A stretch of 17,868 bases of DNA, taken from NCBI GenBank assembly GCA_964648365.1, contig CAZYLK010000129.1, positions 1 through 17,868 on the forward strand, written 5' to 3'. Shown here in pieces: positions 1-8,053 of this stretch. The translations under genes were made by a program, and so were the position numbers. Every line of letters begins with the position of its first letter. Position 1 is the first letter of the stretch. Origin of the DNA: SURF-32 sp964648365. Its GTDB lineage: Bacteria > Planctomycetota > Phycisphaerae > UBA1845. The notes below the pieces were generated by a model. It ran no database searches and was not told where the DNA came from. It worked only from the letters and a program-made list of their open reading frames with translations.

Positions 1-37
1 AGGTCGGCAGGGAGCAACACACGCCTTGTCGGTCTGA

Positions 38-847
38 GGCGAAGCCTCGTTAGGCAGTGGCCCGGTCCTAAACGACTCGGGGATCATGGCCTGGCAAATA
101 TTCAAGCGACTGACTTGCAATATCGAATCGGACATCGTTCGGTTCGATGGACGTGAACTTGCTGTGACCGACAGCGACCTGACCAATCAAAGCGTGGAGA
201 TCAATCGCCATGGCTGGATCACCTGGGGGCAGCAAGATCTTTGCCTTAATCCCTGGGAAGGCAAGATCATGCTGTACGCGGAGGGCGAGATCTCGGTTCT
301 TCCGTCCCGTGCGTCACAGGCGCAAGCGCCGGCAACGAACGACCTGGGCCAGGTCTCGTGGGGTACGTCGGAGGCTGGGATTGAGATATGGGAGAGTGGC
401 GAGACCCGCGTGGTGCTCGACGAAGGCAGCAACGTACGACTCAACAATCTTGGCGATATGTACTTTCTGCGCTTCAATTCCCAGACCTATTGGGATGGCT
501 ACCTCTATCGCATCTCCAACGGAGAACCAGTGGTTCATCGCCTCACCGACGATCCGGTGTGGAACATCGACGGTGACATCAATGACTGGACGGAGGTCGT
601 ATGGCGCTGGAAGCTGCAGGGTGAATCCCACGGAGGCATACGACTTCTGCGCCGTATCCGTACAGGTGACTCCGAATTCGACCAAGATATCGATCTTGAC
701 GACTTCCGGGCCTTCAGCAACTGCATGACCGGCCCGGTGCGTTCCGACCGGTTGTGCGACTGTCGTTTTCTGGACATCGACCACGACGGCGACGTGGATT
801 TGGCCGATTTCTCAAGGGTTCAGTTGGGTTTTACGGGGGATGAGTGA
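38..847 (+). pseudogene. 5'-incomplete beta-repeat protein with C-terminal dockerin-like domain
   Basis: The reading frame from ATG 86 gives 253 aa with no signal peptide. The frame is open back to a TGA at 35-37, and those codons read LNDSGIMAW across ATG 86. That matches the internal repeat motif seen later as INRHGWITW (39-47), TNDLGQVSW (84-92) and LNNLGDMYF (119-127), spaced about 35-46 aa apart, so coding evidently began upstream of the ATG. The C-terminus holds two dockerin-like calcium loops: D199-x-D201-x-D203-x-x-D206, and D232-x-D234-G-D236-x-D238-x-x-D241. In Planctomycetes such pairs end many large secreted proteins, so this is probably the last few propeller-like blades plus dockerin of a longer exported protein. 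Truncation could be a real degenerated gene, a sequencing frameshift near 30-70, or an internal start; I favour a broken or frameshifted gene. Specific function is not recognisable. Confidence 0.65.
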
Positions 848-865
848 GGCCGACGTTGGCCTCAC
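844..865 (+). other. Hairpin overlapping the stop codon of the dockerin-type gene
   Basis: GTGAGGCC (844-851), loop GACGTT and GGCCTCAC (858-865) form a perfect 8-bp stem that includes the TGA stop at 845-847. No T-tract follows, so it may be a weak or factor-assisted terminator or an mRNA 3'-end stabiliser; which one cannot be told from sequence. A second smaller hairpin (CGCGG 885-889, CCGCG 896-900) sits just before the ribosome binding site of the next gene. Confidence 0.4.
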
Positions 866-920
866 CGCCCCCTGGTTGACGGATCGCGGCAGATACCGCG
901 GCCGAAAGGAGAGTTTCGTT

Positions 921-1826
921 ATGAGAAGGTATGTTTCTAGGTCCATGCTGGTTGGGTTGGTCGGATGGTGTGCCCTGCCGGCCGCGGCCCAGTATGACAA
1001 GGAGTTCGCGGAGGGCCCGAATAACAACTTCTGGGGCAATGCGGAGAACTGGAGCCCTGCCGGAGTTCCGGATGGCTCGGATGCCGTTCTCATTCCCGAG
1101 GGCGAGACGTGCGTCATCCACAACGGCGGTTCGGACGCCGTCGCAGAACTCGTGGATGTGGAGGGATTGCTGACGATCGAGCAGAGCCGCACCCTCACGT
1201 TCACCGAGGATTCCGTGGTTACGGGTACGCTGACCGTCAACGGCGGCGGCACGCTCGACATGGATGGTGAACTGACCCTGTACGGCGAGAACTCGTCCGG
1301 GAGCGGCGGGACGCTGGTCGTGTCGCGCTCGGGAGGTGCATCGACCATCAGCGGCGATGGGGCGATCCTCGTCGAGGCGGGAAGCGTCGACCCGGGCCAC
1401 CTGTACGGCGTCGGCGTTGTCAACGTGGAGGTCGACAACGACGGCAAAGTCGAAGCTTTCGGCAGCGAAAGCGACGTACTCATCTTCAACGCGGCCATCG
1501 ACGGCAGCGGGGAATGGTGGGCAACCTACGGAACCCACCTGATCGTTGCCGGCGGCGCCACAGGCGACGGCACGTTCAGGACGGCCGGGAGCGGCTCGGG
1601 CGCGACGAACCTCAACCTGTTCATCTTCCGAACGGTAGAGGTTTGTTTCAACGCCGATTTCGAGGTGCCGCGCGGCACGATCTCAGCCGAGACCGACCTG
1701 TGTACCACCGGGGATGTGACCGTCGGCGACGACGGCGTCGGCGAGAGCAAGGGCGCCATTCACGTTCACGCCGGCAAGACGGCCACGTTCAAGGTGGACG
1801 ATCTGGCGAACTGTGGTTGCTCCTGA
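921..1826 (+). CDS. Secreted autotransporter-like beta-repeat protein, 301 aa
   Basis: The start is ATG 921 because AAAGGAGAG (905-913) is an excellent ribosome binding site seven bases upstream. The open frame continues to 840, but that part has no hydrophobic or conserved features. Residues 1-23 form a classic signal peptide (positive MRRYVSR, hydrophobic core, cleavage after the AAA before Q24). The mature protein starts with a W-x-x-x-x-NW-x-x-G-x-P pattern (W38, NWSPAGVP 43-50), typical of the N-terminal strand of autotransporter/PEP-CTERM beta-helix repeats. Gly/Thr/Val-rich strands such as GTLTVNGGGTLDM follow. No catalytic motif is visible. The protein is probably exported and forms a beta-solenoid at the surface. 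It ends with a Cys-rich NCGCS tail and has no dockerin or PEP-CTERM anchor of its own. It lies 73 nt behind the dockerin-type gene in the same direction and is closed by the terminator at 1885. Confidence 0.8.
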   Translation: MRRYVSRSMLVGLVGWCALPAAAQYDKEFAEGPNNNFWGNAENWSPAGVPDGSDAVLIPEGETCVIHNGGSDAVAELVDVEGLLTIEQSRTLTFTEDSVVTGTLTVNGGGTLDMDGELTLYGENSSGSGGTLVVSRSGGASTISGDGAILVEAGSVDPGHLYGVGVVNVEVDNDGKVEAFGSESDVLIFNAAIDGSGEWWATYGTHLIVAGGATGDGTFRTAGSGSGATNLNLFIFRTVEVCFNADFEVPRGTISAETDLCTTGDVTVGDDGVGESKGAIHVHAGKTATFKVDDLANCGCS

Positions 1827-1882
1827 GAGTCACAAGGCCAAGGCCGCCCTTGAGTGAGTAATGCCAGCGGGCGGCTGTAACG

Positions 1883-1916
1883 AAAACCCCTCCGCGCTCG
1901 CGCGGAGGGGTTCTTC
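1883..1916. terminator. Bidirectional rho-independent terminator
   Basis: AACCCCTCCGCG (1885-1896), loop CTCG, CGCGGAGGGGTT (1901-1912) is a perfect 12-bp GC-rich stem. GAAAA precedes it and TTCTTC follows, giving short T-runs on both strands. It sits between two convergent genes (the secreted protein ending at 1826 and the diguanylate cyclase ending at 1945 on the other strand) and can serve both. Confidence 0.85.
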
Positions 1917-1944
1917 ATTCACGGGTCGAAGACTGGTTCTTGCT

Positions 1945-3345
1945 TCAGGCTTTGGACGCCGCAGGTTCCCCAGCCCCCGCGGCGACCGTGCCTTCGATGC
2001 GGTGTTTGCCGCCGCCCTTGGCGCGGTACATGGCTCGATCGGCGGCGCGGATGAGGCGGGGGCCGTCGGCGGCTTCGGGGTCGTGCATGTCGGCGACGCC
2101 GATCGACAGGGACGTCTCCAGGCGCGAGTCGCGCTCGCGCAGGACGCGGGTAAAGTCGGCTTGAATCCGGCCGCACAGGACGCCCGCCTGGGTGGCGCTG
2201 GTCTTGGGCAGCAGCAGGATGAACTCGTCGCCGCCGAACCGCGCGGCCACGTCCGCCACGCGCATCTGCCGCTTGATACTGCCGGCGAGCATGTTCAGCA
2301 CGGCATCGCCCACGTCGTGGCCGAACTGGTCGTTAATGGGCTTGAAATCGTCCACGTCGATCATGACGCACGTCAGATCCTCGCTGTACCGCTTCGCCTC
2401 GGCGAATCGGTTGGAGAGGACTTCGTCGAAATGCCGGCGGTTGAAAAGGCCCGTGAGCGGGTCGCGCAGCGCCAGGTCGCGCAACTCGCGGGTGCGGCGA
2501 GTGACGCGGCGCTCCAGGTCGGCGTTGAGCGTCACAAGCTGCTGGTGCGTGCTCTCGTGGCTGTCGGCCATCGCGTTGAACGTGTCGGCCAACATGCCGA
2601 GTTCGTCGCTGCGGTAGATCGGCGCCCGCGCGGACAGGTCGCCGCCCGCGAACTCGTTCATCGTGTCGATGACGCGCTCCAGCGGCACGACCAGCCGCCG
2701 CGCCAGCAGGAAACAGAGCGGAATCGCCAGCAGGCCGACCATGATGCCGACGCCGATGAGGACGTCGACGGTGCGGGAGGTCCAGTCGAGCGAGTTCTGC
2801 ACGGTGACGCCGACGCGCACGTAATGGAGCGCGGCGGGCGACGGTTCGGCGCCGCCGTTAGACGAATCGGGCAGCCGCCGCACCGGATAAATCACCTCCA
2901 GGTGGGCGGGCAGGGTGCCGTGGGCGGCACGGAAGCTCGGGTTTCCGACCAGCGGACGGGCGGTGTCCTCGGTCAGGCGAATGCGTTCGGCCAGCGCCTC
3001 CCGTGACGTGGCGATCGGCTGCCAGTTGCTGTCGTAGACATCCGCGAAGATCAGCCGCGACGGGCCGATGGCCTCCTTGACCACGTCGTTGAGATTTACG
3101 CGGTCGTTGGCCGCCTGGGCATAGGAGACCGTCCGGGCCAGCAGATTGGCGGACTGCATGGCGTACGCCGACTGCTCCTCCCGAACGAGGTGCGTGCTGG
3201 ATGAGACGAGATAGGTACACGCGAGCCAGGCGACCGAGAACGTCATCCCGACCACGATGACGGTCAGGCGCGCTTGCAGTCCGAAGCTCGAATGGCCCCG
3301 GTGAGCGATGTTGGGATCCGTTTTCTCGCGGCTCATGGCATCCAT
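1945..3345 (-). CDS. Membrane-bound diguanylate cyclase (sensor-HAMP-GGDEF)
   Basis: Makes cyclic di-GMP from two GTP at the inner membrane. With the start at 3345 the product is 466 aa: TM1 at 27-48, an extracytoplasmic sensor region at about 50-190, TM2 at 194-215, HAMP at about 216-268, a short coiled linker, and GGDEF at about 285-450. The domain opens with DPLTGLFNRRHF (295-306). The active-site GGDEF is intact at 371-375, and RVAD at 362-365, five residues before it, is the RxxD inhibitory site, so product feedback is expected. No EAL domain is present. The periplasmic part resembles the single-Cache/CHASE type in layout, but its ligand is unknown. The frame is open up to 3711, but that extension is Arg/Pro-rich and not protein-like; ATG 3336 is an alternative start. 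The gene is divergent from the M42 peptidase and transcribed alone. Confidence 0.93.
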   Translation of the reverse strand: MDAMSREKTDPNIAHRGHSSFGLQARLTVIVVGMTFSVAWLACTYLVSSSTHLVREEQSAYAMQSANLLARTVSYAQAANDRVNLNDVVKEAIGPSRLIFADVYDSNWQPIATSREALAERIRLTEDTARPLVGNPSFRAAHGTLPAHLEVIYPVRRLPDSSNGGAEPSPAALHYVRVGVTVQNSLDWTSRTVDVLIGVGIMVGLLAIPLCFLLARRLVVPLERVIDTMNEFAGGDLSARAPIYRSDELGMLADTFNAMADSHESTHQQLVTLNADLERRVTRRTRELRDLALRDPLTGLFNRRHFDEVLSNRFAEAKRYSEDLTCVMIDVDDFKPINDQFGHDVGDAVLNMLAGSIKRQMRVADVAARFGGDEFILLLPKTSATQAGVLCGRIQADFTRVLRERDSRLETSLSIGVADMHDPEAADGPRLIRAADRAMYRAKGGGKHRIEGTVAAGAGEPAASKA

Positions 3346-3709
3346 CGCGTCACCCACCGCCGGACCGGCCCGGGGGCCGTCCGGCGTGCCCTCCGCCAGC
3401 GTGCGGGCGCGCGTCGCGGGTGAGGACACGAATCGCTCGCATTGTGGTTCATCGGCAGGCGGCGCGGGTGAATCAACGTCCCGGAACCCGGTGGACCCAT
3501 AAAAGGCGGCGGACGAAAGCCCGCTGCGTCTGCTGCCTACGCAGAGGCGGACCCACCCGAGACCAGGCGGGTCGTGTGGTCGGGGGGTCGGAGGGTGCCG
3601 TCTTGAGCTTGCGTCGGACGCGGCGTAGACTCGCCCCGCGGTGTTCGCCGGACGGTCGGCCGGCCCGGTAGGGGCGCGGTGATCGGCCGTCAGGCTGCGG
3701 GACCGATCC
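3346..3709. other. Gene-free divergent promoter region
   Basis: These 364 nt separate the divergent diguanylate cyclase and M42 peptidase genes. The open frames crossing it have Arg/Pro-rich, low-plausibility translations, and I see no real gene. An imperfect GC-rich hairpin (CGGAC...GTCCG, 3361-3383) lies in the leader of the cyclase gene. A plausible sigma-70-like promoter for the peptidase lies at 3603-3631. Confidence 0.6.
3603..3631 (+). promoter_or_regulatory. Candidate sigma-70-type promoter of the peptidase-phosphatase operon
   Basis: TTGAGC (3603-3608) and TAGACT (3626-3631) are separated by exactly 17 nt. Each matches four of six consensus bases. A transcript starting near 3638 would have about a 70-nt leader before ATG 3710. 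This is pattern evidence only. Confidence 0.4.
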
Positions 3710-4771
3710 ATGAATCCACACGCCTACGACTTTCTGAAACGCCTCCTGCAGGCCCCGTCGCCGTCCGGGTTCGAACAGCCCGCCCAGCGGGTGGTCCGCG
3801 AGTACATGGCGGACTGTGCCGAGTCGATCGAGACCGACGTCCACGGCAACGTGATCGTCGGGATCAACACCGGCGGCTCGCCCCGCGTCATGCTGGCCGG
3901 CCACTGCGATCAGATCGGCATGATGGTGCGGTACATCGACGACAAGGGGTTCATCTTCTTCAATCAGATCGGCGGGCTGGATCCGGCGGTGCTGGCCGGG
4001 TCATGCGTCACGCTGCTGGGGAAAAAGGGGCCGGTTCCGGGCGTGATCGGGCGGCGGGCGATCCACCTGCTCAAGCAGGAGGAGCGCGGCGCCAAGATCG
4101 AGCTGCGCGAACTGTGGATCGACATCGGCGCGAAGGACAAGAAGGACGCCCTCAAGCACGTGGACATCGGCACCCCCGCGGTCTTCCTGCCGGGCGTAAC
4201 GGAGCTTGAGAACGATCTGATCGCCTCGCCGGCCTTTGACGACAAGTGCGGAACGTGGGTCGTGATGGAAGCCCTGCGGCAGGCCGCGGACAAGAAGCTC
4301 AAGTGCGCCCTCTTCGCCGTCAGCACGGTGCAGGAAGAGGTGGGGCTGCGCGGCGCAAAGACGTCCTGTTTCGGCGTGGACCCGCAGGTCGGCATCGCGG
4401 TGGACGTGACCCACGCGACCGACTACCCCGACGTCGACAAGCGTTCCCACGGCGACATCCTGATGGGCGCCGGCCCGGCCATCTCGATCGGGCCGAACAT
4501 TAATCCCGTGCTGGGTGAACTGCTGGAGAAGACCGCGAAGCAGAAGAAAATCCCCTTCCAGCGGGAGGCGGCCGCGGGCGGCACCGGGACGGACGCCAAC
4601 GCAATCCAGCTCACCCGCGCGGGCGTGGCGACGGCCCTGGTGAGCGTGCCCAACCGGTACATGCACACGCAGGTTGAGATCGTCAGCAAGACGGACCTGA
4701 CCCACTGCGCTCGGCTGCTGGCGGAGACGGTCGCCCGCATCGACGGCAAGCTGGACTTCACGCCGAAGTGA
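3710..4771 (+). CDS. M42 family metallo-aminopeptidase
   Basis: Cytoplasmic M42 (FrvX/tetrahedral aminopeptidase-type) enzyme that removes N-terminal residues from short peptides with a two-metal centre. Length (353 aa) is normal for the family. Metal and catalytic motifs are all visible: AGHCDQIG with H65 and D67, FDDKCG with D177/D178, STVQEEVG with the general-base pair E209/E210, DVTHA with D232, and the late histidine in PNRYMHTQVE (H319). The insertion between residues about 70 and 165 matches the PDZ-like dodecamer-assembly domain of M42 proteins. The start at ATG 3710 puts the conserved PSPSGFE motif (16-22) at the usual distance from the N-terminus. Its TGA stop overlaps the GTG start of the downstream phosphatase, implying translational coupling. 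Exact substrate preference cannot be read from sequence. Confidence 0.95.
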   Translation: MNPHAYDFLKRLLQAPSPSGFEQPAQRVVREYMADCAESIETDVHGNVIVGINTGGSPRVMLAGHCDQIGMMVRYIDDKGFIFFNQIGGLDPAVLAGSCVTLLGKKGPVPGVIGRRAIHLLKQEERGAKIELRELWIDIGAKDKKDALKHVDIGTPAVFLPGVTELENDLIASPAFDDKCGTWVVMEALRQAADKKLKCALFAVSTVQEEVGLRGAKTSCFGVDPQVGIAVDVTHATDYPDVDKRSHGDILMGAGPAISIGPNINPVLGELLEKTAKQKKIPFQREAAAGGTGTDANAIQLTRAGVATALVSVPNRYMHTQVEIVSKTDLTHCARLLAETVARIDGKLDFTPK

Positions 4772-6576
4772 CTGCGCCTCTTCCACGCCCGGCGGAGAGC
4801 ATCTCCAGCCTTGAAGGTGGCGGGGCGTGGCCGGCCCTGACGGATCGCGTCCGCGCCGACATCCTTCAACGACTGCAGAACCGCTCGTCGGCCGTCGTCG
4901 GCGTATCCGTGGCCATCTGCGACCGAAGCGGCCGGCCTGCCGTGCCGCCTATCTGGGCCAGCGCCTACCTGCGACTGATGTCGGAATCGCCCGGCGGACG
5001 CCGTCTGGTTGACGCGGCGTTGATGCAGTGCTGTTCGGCCGGCGAGCCGTTGTTGATTCCCTACTCTGTGGACACCGGCGTCAGCATGTACGGGGCGCCG
5101 ATCCACCTCGAGCGTGAGCGCCTGGGCACCATCGTCATCGGTGCGCGACCGCCCGTCGCGCTCGACGCCGACGCCGTGGGCGAAGTGGCGCGCCGGTGCG
5201 GCATGGACGAAGAGACGCTCCGCGCCGCCGCGCGGGACATGAAGGCGTGGGGCGCCGCCCGGCGTCAGGCCGTCTTCAGTTTCGTCGACTTCCTCGCCGA
5301 CACCATCGCGACCCTTTACGCCCAGTCCCACGAGCTGACGACCCACCTCGACAACCTGCATACGATCCACGACCTGACTCAGCTCCTGTCCGGCACGCGC
5401 GACTTGCAGGAGATCCTCGATATTACGACGCGCCGCGTCGAGCAGGCACTGCGGGTGAAGGCCTGCGCGATCCGGCTGCTCGATGAGGAGACCGGCGAAC
5501 TCGTCATCCAGGCGGTGCATAACCTGTCCGAGGCCTACCAGAACAAGGGTCGTGTGTTGCTCGTCGACAATCCGATCGACCGGGCCGCCTTCGGCGGCGA
5601 AGCGGTGTACATCGCCGACGCCCGCAAAGACCCGCGCATCCGGTTTCGCGACAGCGCCATTGCGGAGGGGATCGTCAGCGGACTGTGCGTCGGGATGACC
5701 TATCGCGGCAAGACGCTGGGCGTGCTGCGCGTCTACACGGGAGAACTGCGGGCGTTCAGCGAGAACGAGACGCAACTGCTTCGGTCGATCGGGGCGCAAG
5801 CGGCGGCGGCGATCACCCACGCCCGGCTGCACGACGAGTCCGTGCGCCGGGCGGCGCTGTCGGCCCAGTTGCAACGGGCGGGGCAGATTCAGCGGCGCAT
5901 GATTCCGACCGAACCGCCGCCGACCGATCTGCTCGAGGTCGGCATGGTGTACGAGCCGACGCTCGACGTCGGGGGCGACTTCTTCGATTTTCTGGAACTT
6001 GGCGGCGGGCGGATCGGCATCGCGATCGCGGACGTGGTGGGCAAGGGGATTCCCGCGGCGCTGCTGATGGCGGCCGTGCGATCGACGCTGCGGGCGCACA
6101 GCCGGACGGTAGAGGCGGCCGACGAGACGATGGTGCTCATCAACCGGCAGTTGTGCCGCGACACGGAATTGCACGAGTTCGTGACGCTCTTCTACGGCGT
6201 TGTCAACCGGCAGGCGAACCGGCTGGACTATTGCAACGCGGGGCACGAAGCGCCCGTCCTGCTGCGGGGCGACGTGTTTACGCAGTTGGACCGCGGCGGC
6301 AAGCCCATCGGCATCTGGCCGGACGAGACGTATGATAAGGGCACGATCGACCTGGCGCCCGGCGATATACTCGTTTTCGCGACCGACGGGACGATCGAGG
6401 CGATCAACTTCGCCGACGAGCCAATGGGTCGACCTCGATTCCGTCAGTCCATGCTGCGGTATCGCCACCTGCCGGCGCAGCAGATGGCGCAGCAGCTTCT
6501 GTGGGACGTACGGCGATTCGTCGGCCTGGCGAAGCAGAGCGACGACATAGCGATCGTCGTGGTAAAGCGGCGGTAG
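4768..6576 (+). CDS. PocR-GAF-PP2C (SpoIIE/RsbU-type) serine phosphatase
   Basis: A 602-aa cytoplasmic signalling protein. Residues about 20-185 resemble the PocR ligand-sensing domain (PIW, CC at 88-89, YGAPIHLERERLGTIVIG at 108-125). About 200-350 is a GAF domain, 350-375 a helical linker, and 385-600 a SpoIIE-type PP2C phosphatase. Metal-binding acidic residues are in place: VGGDFFDF (D404), IADVVGKG (D422), FATDGTIEA (D540) and SDDIAIV (D592), with NAGHEAP and GKPIGIWP between them. Such phosphatases usually dephosphorylate an anti-sigma-factor antagonist in partner-switching control. No anti-sigma or STAS gene is next to it, so the partner is elsewhere. The GTG start is chosen because GTGA overlaps the peptidase stop. 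No membrane segment is seen. The two PocR-type cysteines suggest sensing of a small molecule or redox state, which is inference. Confidence 0.92.
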   Translation: MTAPLPRPAESISSLEGGGAWPALTDRVRADILQRLQNRSSAVVGVSVAICDRSGRPAVPPIWASAYLRLMSESPGGRRLVDAALMQCCSAGEPLLIPYSVDTGVSMYGAPIHLERERLGTIVIGARPPVALDADAVGEVARRCGMDEETLRAAARDMKAWGAARRQAVFSFVDFLADTIATLYAQSHELTTHLDNLHTIHDLTQLLSGTRDLQEILDITTRRVEQALRVKACAIRLLDEETGELVIQAVHNLSEAYQNKGRVLLVDNPIDRAAFGGEAVYIADARKDPRIRFRDSAIAEGIVSGLCVGMTYRGKTLGVLRVYTGELRAFSENETQLLRSIGAQAAAAITHARLHDESVRRAALSAQLQRAGQIQRRMIPTEPPPTDLLEVGMVYEPTLDVGGDFFDFLELGGGRIGIAIADVVGKGIPAALLMAAVRSTLRAHSRTVEAADETMVLINRQLCRDTELHEFVTLFYGVVNRQANRLDYCNAGHEAPVLLRGDVFTQLDRGGKPIGIWPDETYDKGTIDLAPGDILVFATDGTIEAINFADEPMGRPRFRQSMLRYRHLPAQQMAQQLLWDVRRFVGLAKQSDDIAIVVVKRR

Positions 6577-6594
6577 CCGTCGCTGTGCGACGGC
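6576..6594 (+). terminator. Hairpin directly after the phosphatase stop
   Basis: GCCGTCG (6576-6582), loop CTGTG, CGACGGC (6588-6594) is a perfect 7-bp stem beginning at the last base of the TAG stop. No T-tract follows, so it is a possible rather than a canonical intrinsic terminator. Confidence 0.4.
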
Positions 6595-6928
6595 AGGGAG
6601 TGAGGGAGCAGGGAGTGAGGGAGTTAGACTCTGACAACGCAACTTCTTTGCCACTTTGCGCGCATGTTTCGCAAGGAGCCGCGATCGTGCCCGTGGCGAG
6701 GGGAATCAGGGAGTCAGGGAAGAAAGACAGACAAGACTGTTTTCCCTCTGCCCTCACTCCCTCATTCCCGTTTCCCTCACTCCCTTTGGTTGCGGCCTTG
6801 GCCGCCTCAGGTAAGAAAATGGCGAGGCGCTTTTACAGTGGCGGTGAGTGGTCCAGCCGGGTCGAGCCGGCTCCGCTCCGCTCTTCCCTGACTCCCTTAC
6901 TTCCTCACTCCCTTACTCCCTTCCTGGA
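6595..6928. repeat. Four blocks of 7/8-nt tandem repeats (GGGAGTGA-type), two in each orientation
   Basis: This 358-nt gene-free stretch contains GGGAG/GGGAA cores at 6596, 6604, 6611, 6619 (block A) and 6701, 6709, 6717 (block B). CCC cores of the opposite orientation lie at 6744, 6751, 6759, 6767, 6774, 6782 (block C) and 6886, 6894, 6910, 6918 with a degenerate copy near 6902 (block D). Spacing is always 7 or 8 nt. GGGAGTGAGGGA occurs exactly at 6596-6607 and 6611-6622, and its reverse complement at 6773-6784, so blocks A and C could pair over about 150 nt. Open frames through this region give only repeat-derived peptides. No gene is supported between 6577 and 6934. Confidence 0.8.
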
Positions 6929-6934
6929 ACCGGC

Positions 6935-8020
6935 ATGATTACCACGACCCTTGACGCACCTCGCCCGTTTTCGTTGAAGGCGGTGGCCCTGAGCCACGGC
7001 TGGCACGAGTGTGCGCCCTTAAGCTGGAGCGAGGGGGGACGCTGCCTGCAGTGGATCACACGCTGGGAGCCGGCAGACGGGAAGGCGAGTACGCAAGGGC
7101 GTGGGAAGCGGCGCTCCGGCGCGCCGTCGGGGAGGCGTGCGGCGACGGGGCAGACGGGGGACGGATCTTCCTCGGATGCGGCGGATCGGGCGCAGGTTCT
7201 TGCCACGCGGCGCCGGTCGCGCGAAGGGAAGGACATCTACCGCGTCAGCATCGTGGAAGGCCGTCCGCGGCGATCCGTCGTGCCGCTCAACGTTTCCATC
7301 GAGGGGCCGGCCTGTGACGACGAACTGGTTGCGCGGATCCGCGCCGACGTTCGCCTGATGCTCAAGCTCGATCTGGACATGAGCGAGTTCTACGGGTTGT
7401 GTGCCGCCCATCCGACCCTGCACCTCCTTGAGCGCATCGGGGCGGGGCGATCGATCCGGTCCGTGTCGATGACCGAAAACGTCATCAAGATGATCTGCGG
7501 CACCAACGTCAACTGGGACCAGGCGGTGCAGATGATCAACCGGCTGGCGCAGCGCGGGCCGTTCTACCCGCACTACCGCCACCTGAACGCCTGGCCCGGC
7601 CCGCGCGAGATTCGCAAGTGCGGGGAAGACTATCTGGTCGGCGTGTGCCGGATGGGATACCGGTGGAAGTCGATTCTCGCCCTGTGTGAAGGGATTATCG
7701 ACGGCAGCTTCGACCCTGACGACCTGGATGACATCGCCGCGCACGTCTCGACCGACGAACTGCTCAAACGACTCAAGTCGATGCACGGCGTCGGCCCGTC
7801 GAGTGCGCACGCGCTGCTGTCGATGCTCGGCCATCACGATCGTCTGGCGATCGACTCGTCGACGGTCTGGCACGTCTCCCAGGTTCACACGCCCGGCCGC
7901 AAGCCGACCCTCAAGGAAATCCAGGACATCTACGAACCCTACGGCCGCTGGAAGAACCTGATCTGGTGGTACGAGATGTGGATCAATTGGGAGACGGCGC
8001 GGGAGATGGTGGTTGAATAA
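6935..8020 (+). CDS. HhH-GPD DNA glycosylase (AlkA/OGG-like), probably monofunctional
   Basis: Base-excision-repair enzyme that flips out and removes damaged bases. The product is 361 aa. The N-terminal part (10-45, with FSLKAVALSHGWHE) and 95-125 look like the AlkA/OGG-type beta domain. The helix-hairpin-helix sits at about 280-300 (LKSMHGVGPSSAHALLSMLG), and the catalytic aspartate is D307 in LAIDSSTVWH. The position that is Lys in bifunctional OGG/Nth enzymes is Ser here, so no lyase activity is predicted. A 40-50-residue low-complexity Gly/Arg/Ser insertion (about 47-95) interrupts the N-terminal domain. Start ATG 6935 is preferred over the open frame back to 6848, which only translates the CTCCC repeats. 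There is no strong ribosome binding site because the repeat block ends right upstream. The damage specificity (3-methyladenine, 8-oxoguanine or other) is not determinable. Confidence 0.85.
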   Translation: MITTTLDAPRPFSLKAVALSHGWHECAPLSWSEGGRCLQWITRWEPADGKASTQGRGKRRSGAPSGRRAATGQTGDGSSSDAADRAQVLATRRRSREGKDIYRVSIVEGRPRRSVVPLNVSIEGPACDDELVARIRADVRLMLKLDLDMSEFYGLCAAHPTLHLLERIGAGRSIRSVSMTENVIKMICGTNVNWDQAVQMINRLAQRGPFYPHYRHLNAWPGPREIRKCGEDYLVGVCRMGYRWKSILALCEGIIDGSFDPDDLDDIAAHVSTDELLKRLKSMHGVGPSSAHALLSMLGHHDRLAIDSSTVWHVSQVHTPGRKPTLKEIQDIYEPYGRWKNLIWWYEMWINWETAREMVVE

Positions 8021-8048
8021 CGAATGGCGAATAGCGAATAACGAATGA
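8014..8048 (+). repeat. Heptanucleotide tandem array, consensus RRCGAAT
   Basis: TGAAT at 8014 and CGAAT at 8021, 8028, 8035 and 8042 follow each other at exactly 7-nt intervals. The first degenerate copy overlaps the TAA stop (8018-8020) of the DNA glycosylase gene. The array resembles the short tandemly repeated repetitive (STRR) heptamers known from cyanobacteria in form, though not in sequence. Confidence 0.85.
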
Positions 8049-8053
8049 AGAAG

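Noticed and set aside
1861..3006. 381-aa plus-strand open frame
   Set aside because: Antisense shadow of the diguanylate cyclase; it also runs through the terminator hairpin.
3346..3711. 122-residue N-terminal extension of the diguanylate cyclase
   Set aside because: Arg/Pro-rich, no domain, and it would overlap the divergent peptidase start; a normal TM1 follows shortly after ATG 3345.
4423..6654. 743-aa antisense open frame
   Set aside because: It lies opposite the well-supported M42 peptidase and PP2C phosphatase; long antisense frames are expected in GC-rich coding DNA, and the sequence is Arg/His/Pro-rich without motifs.
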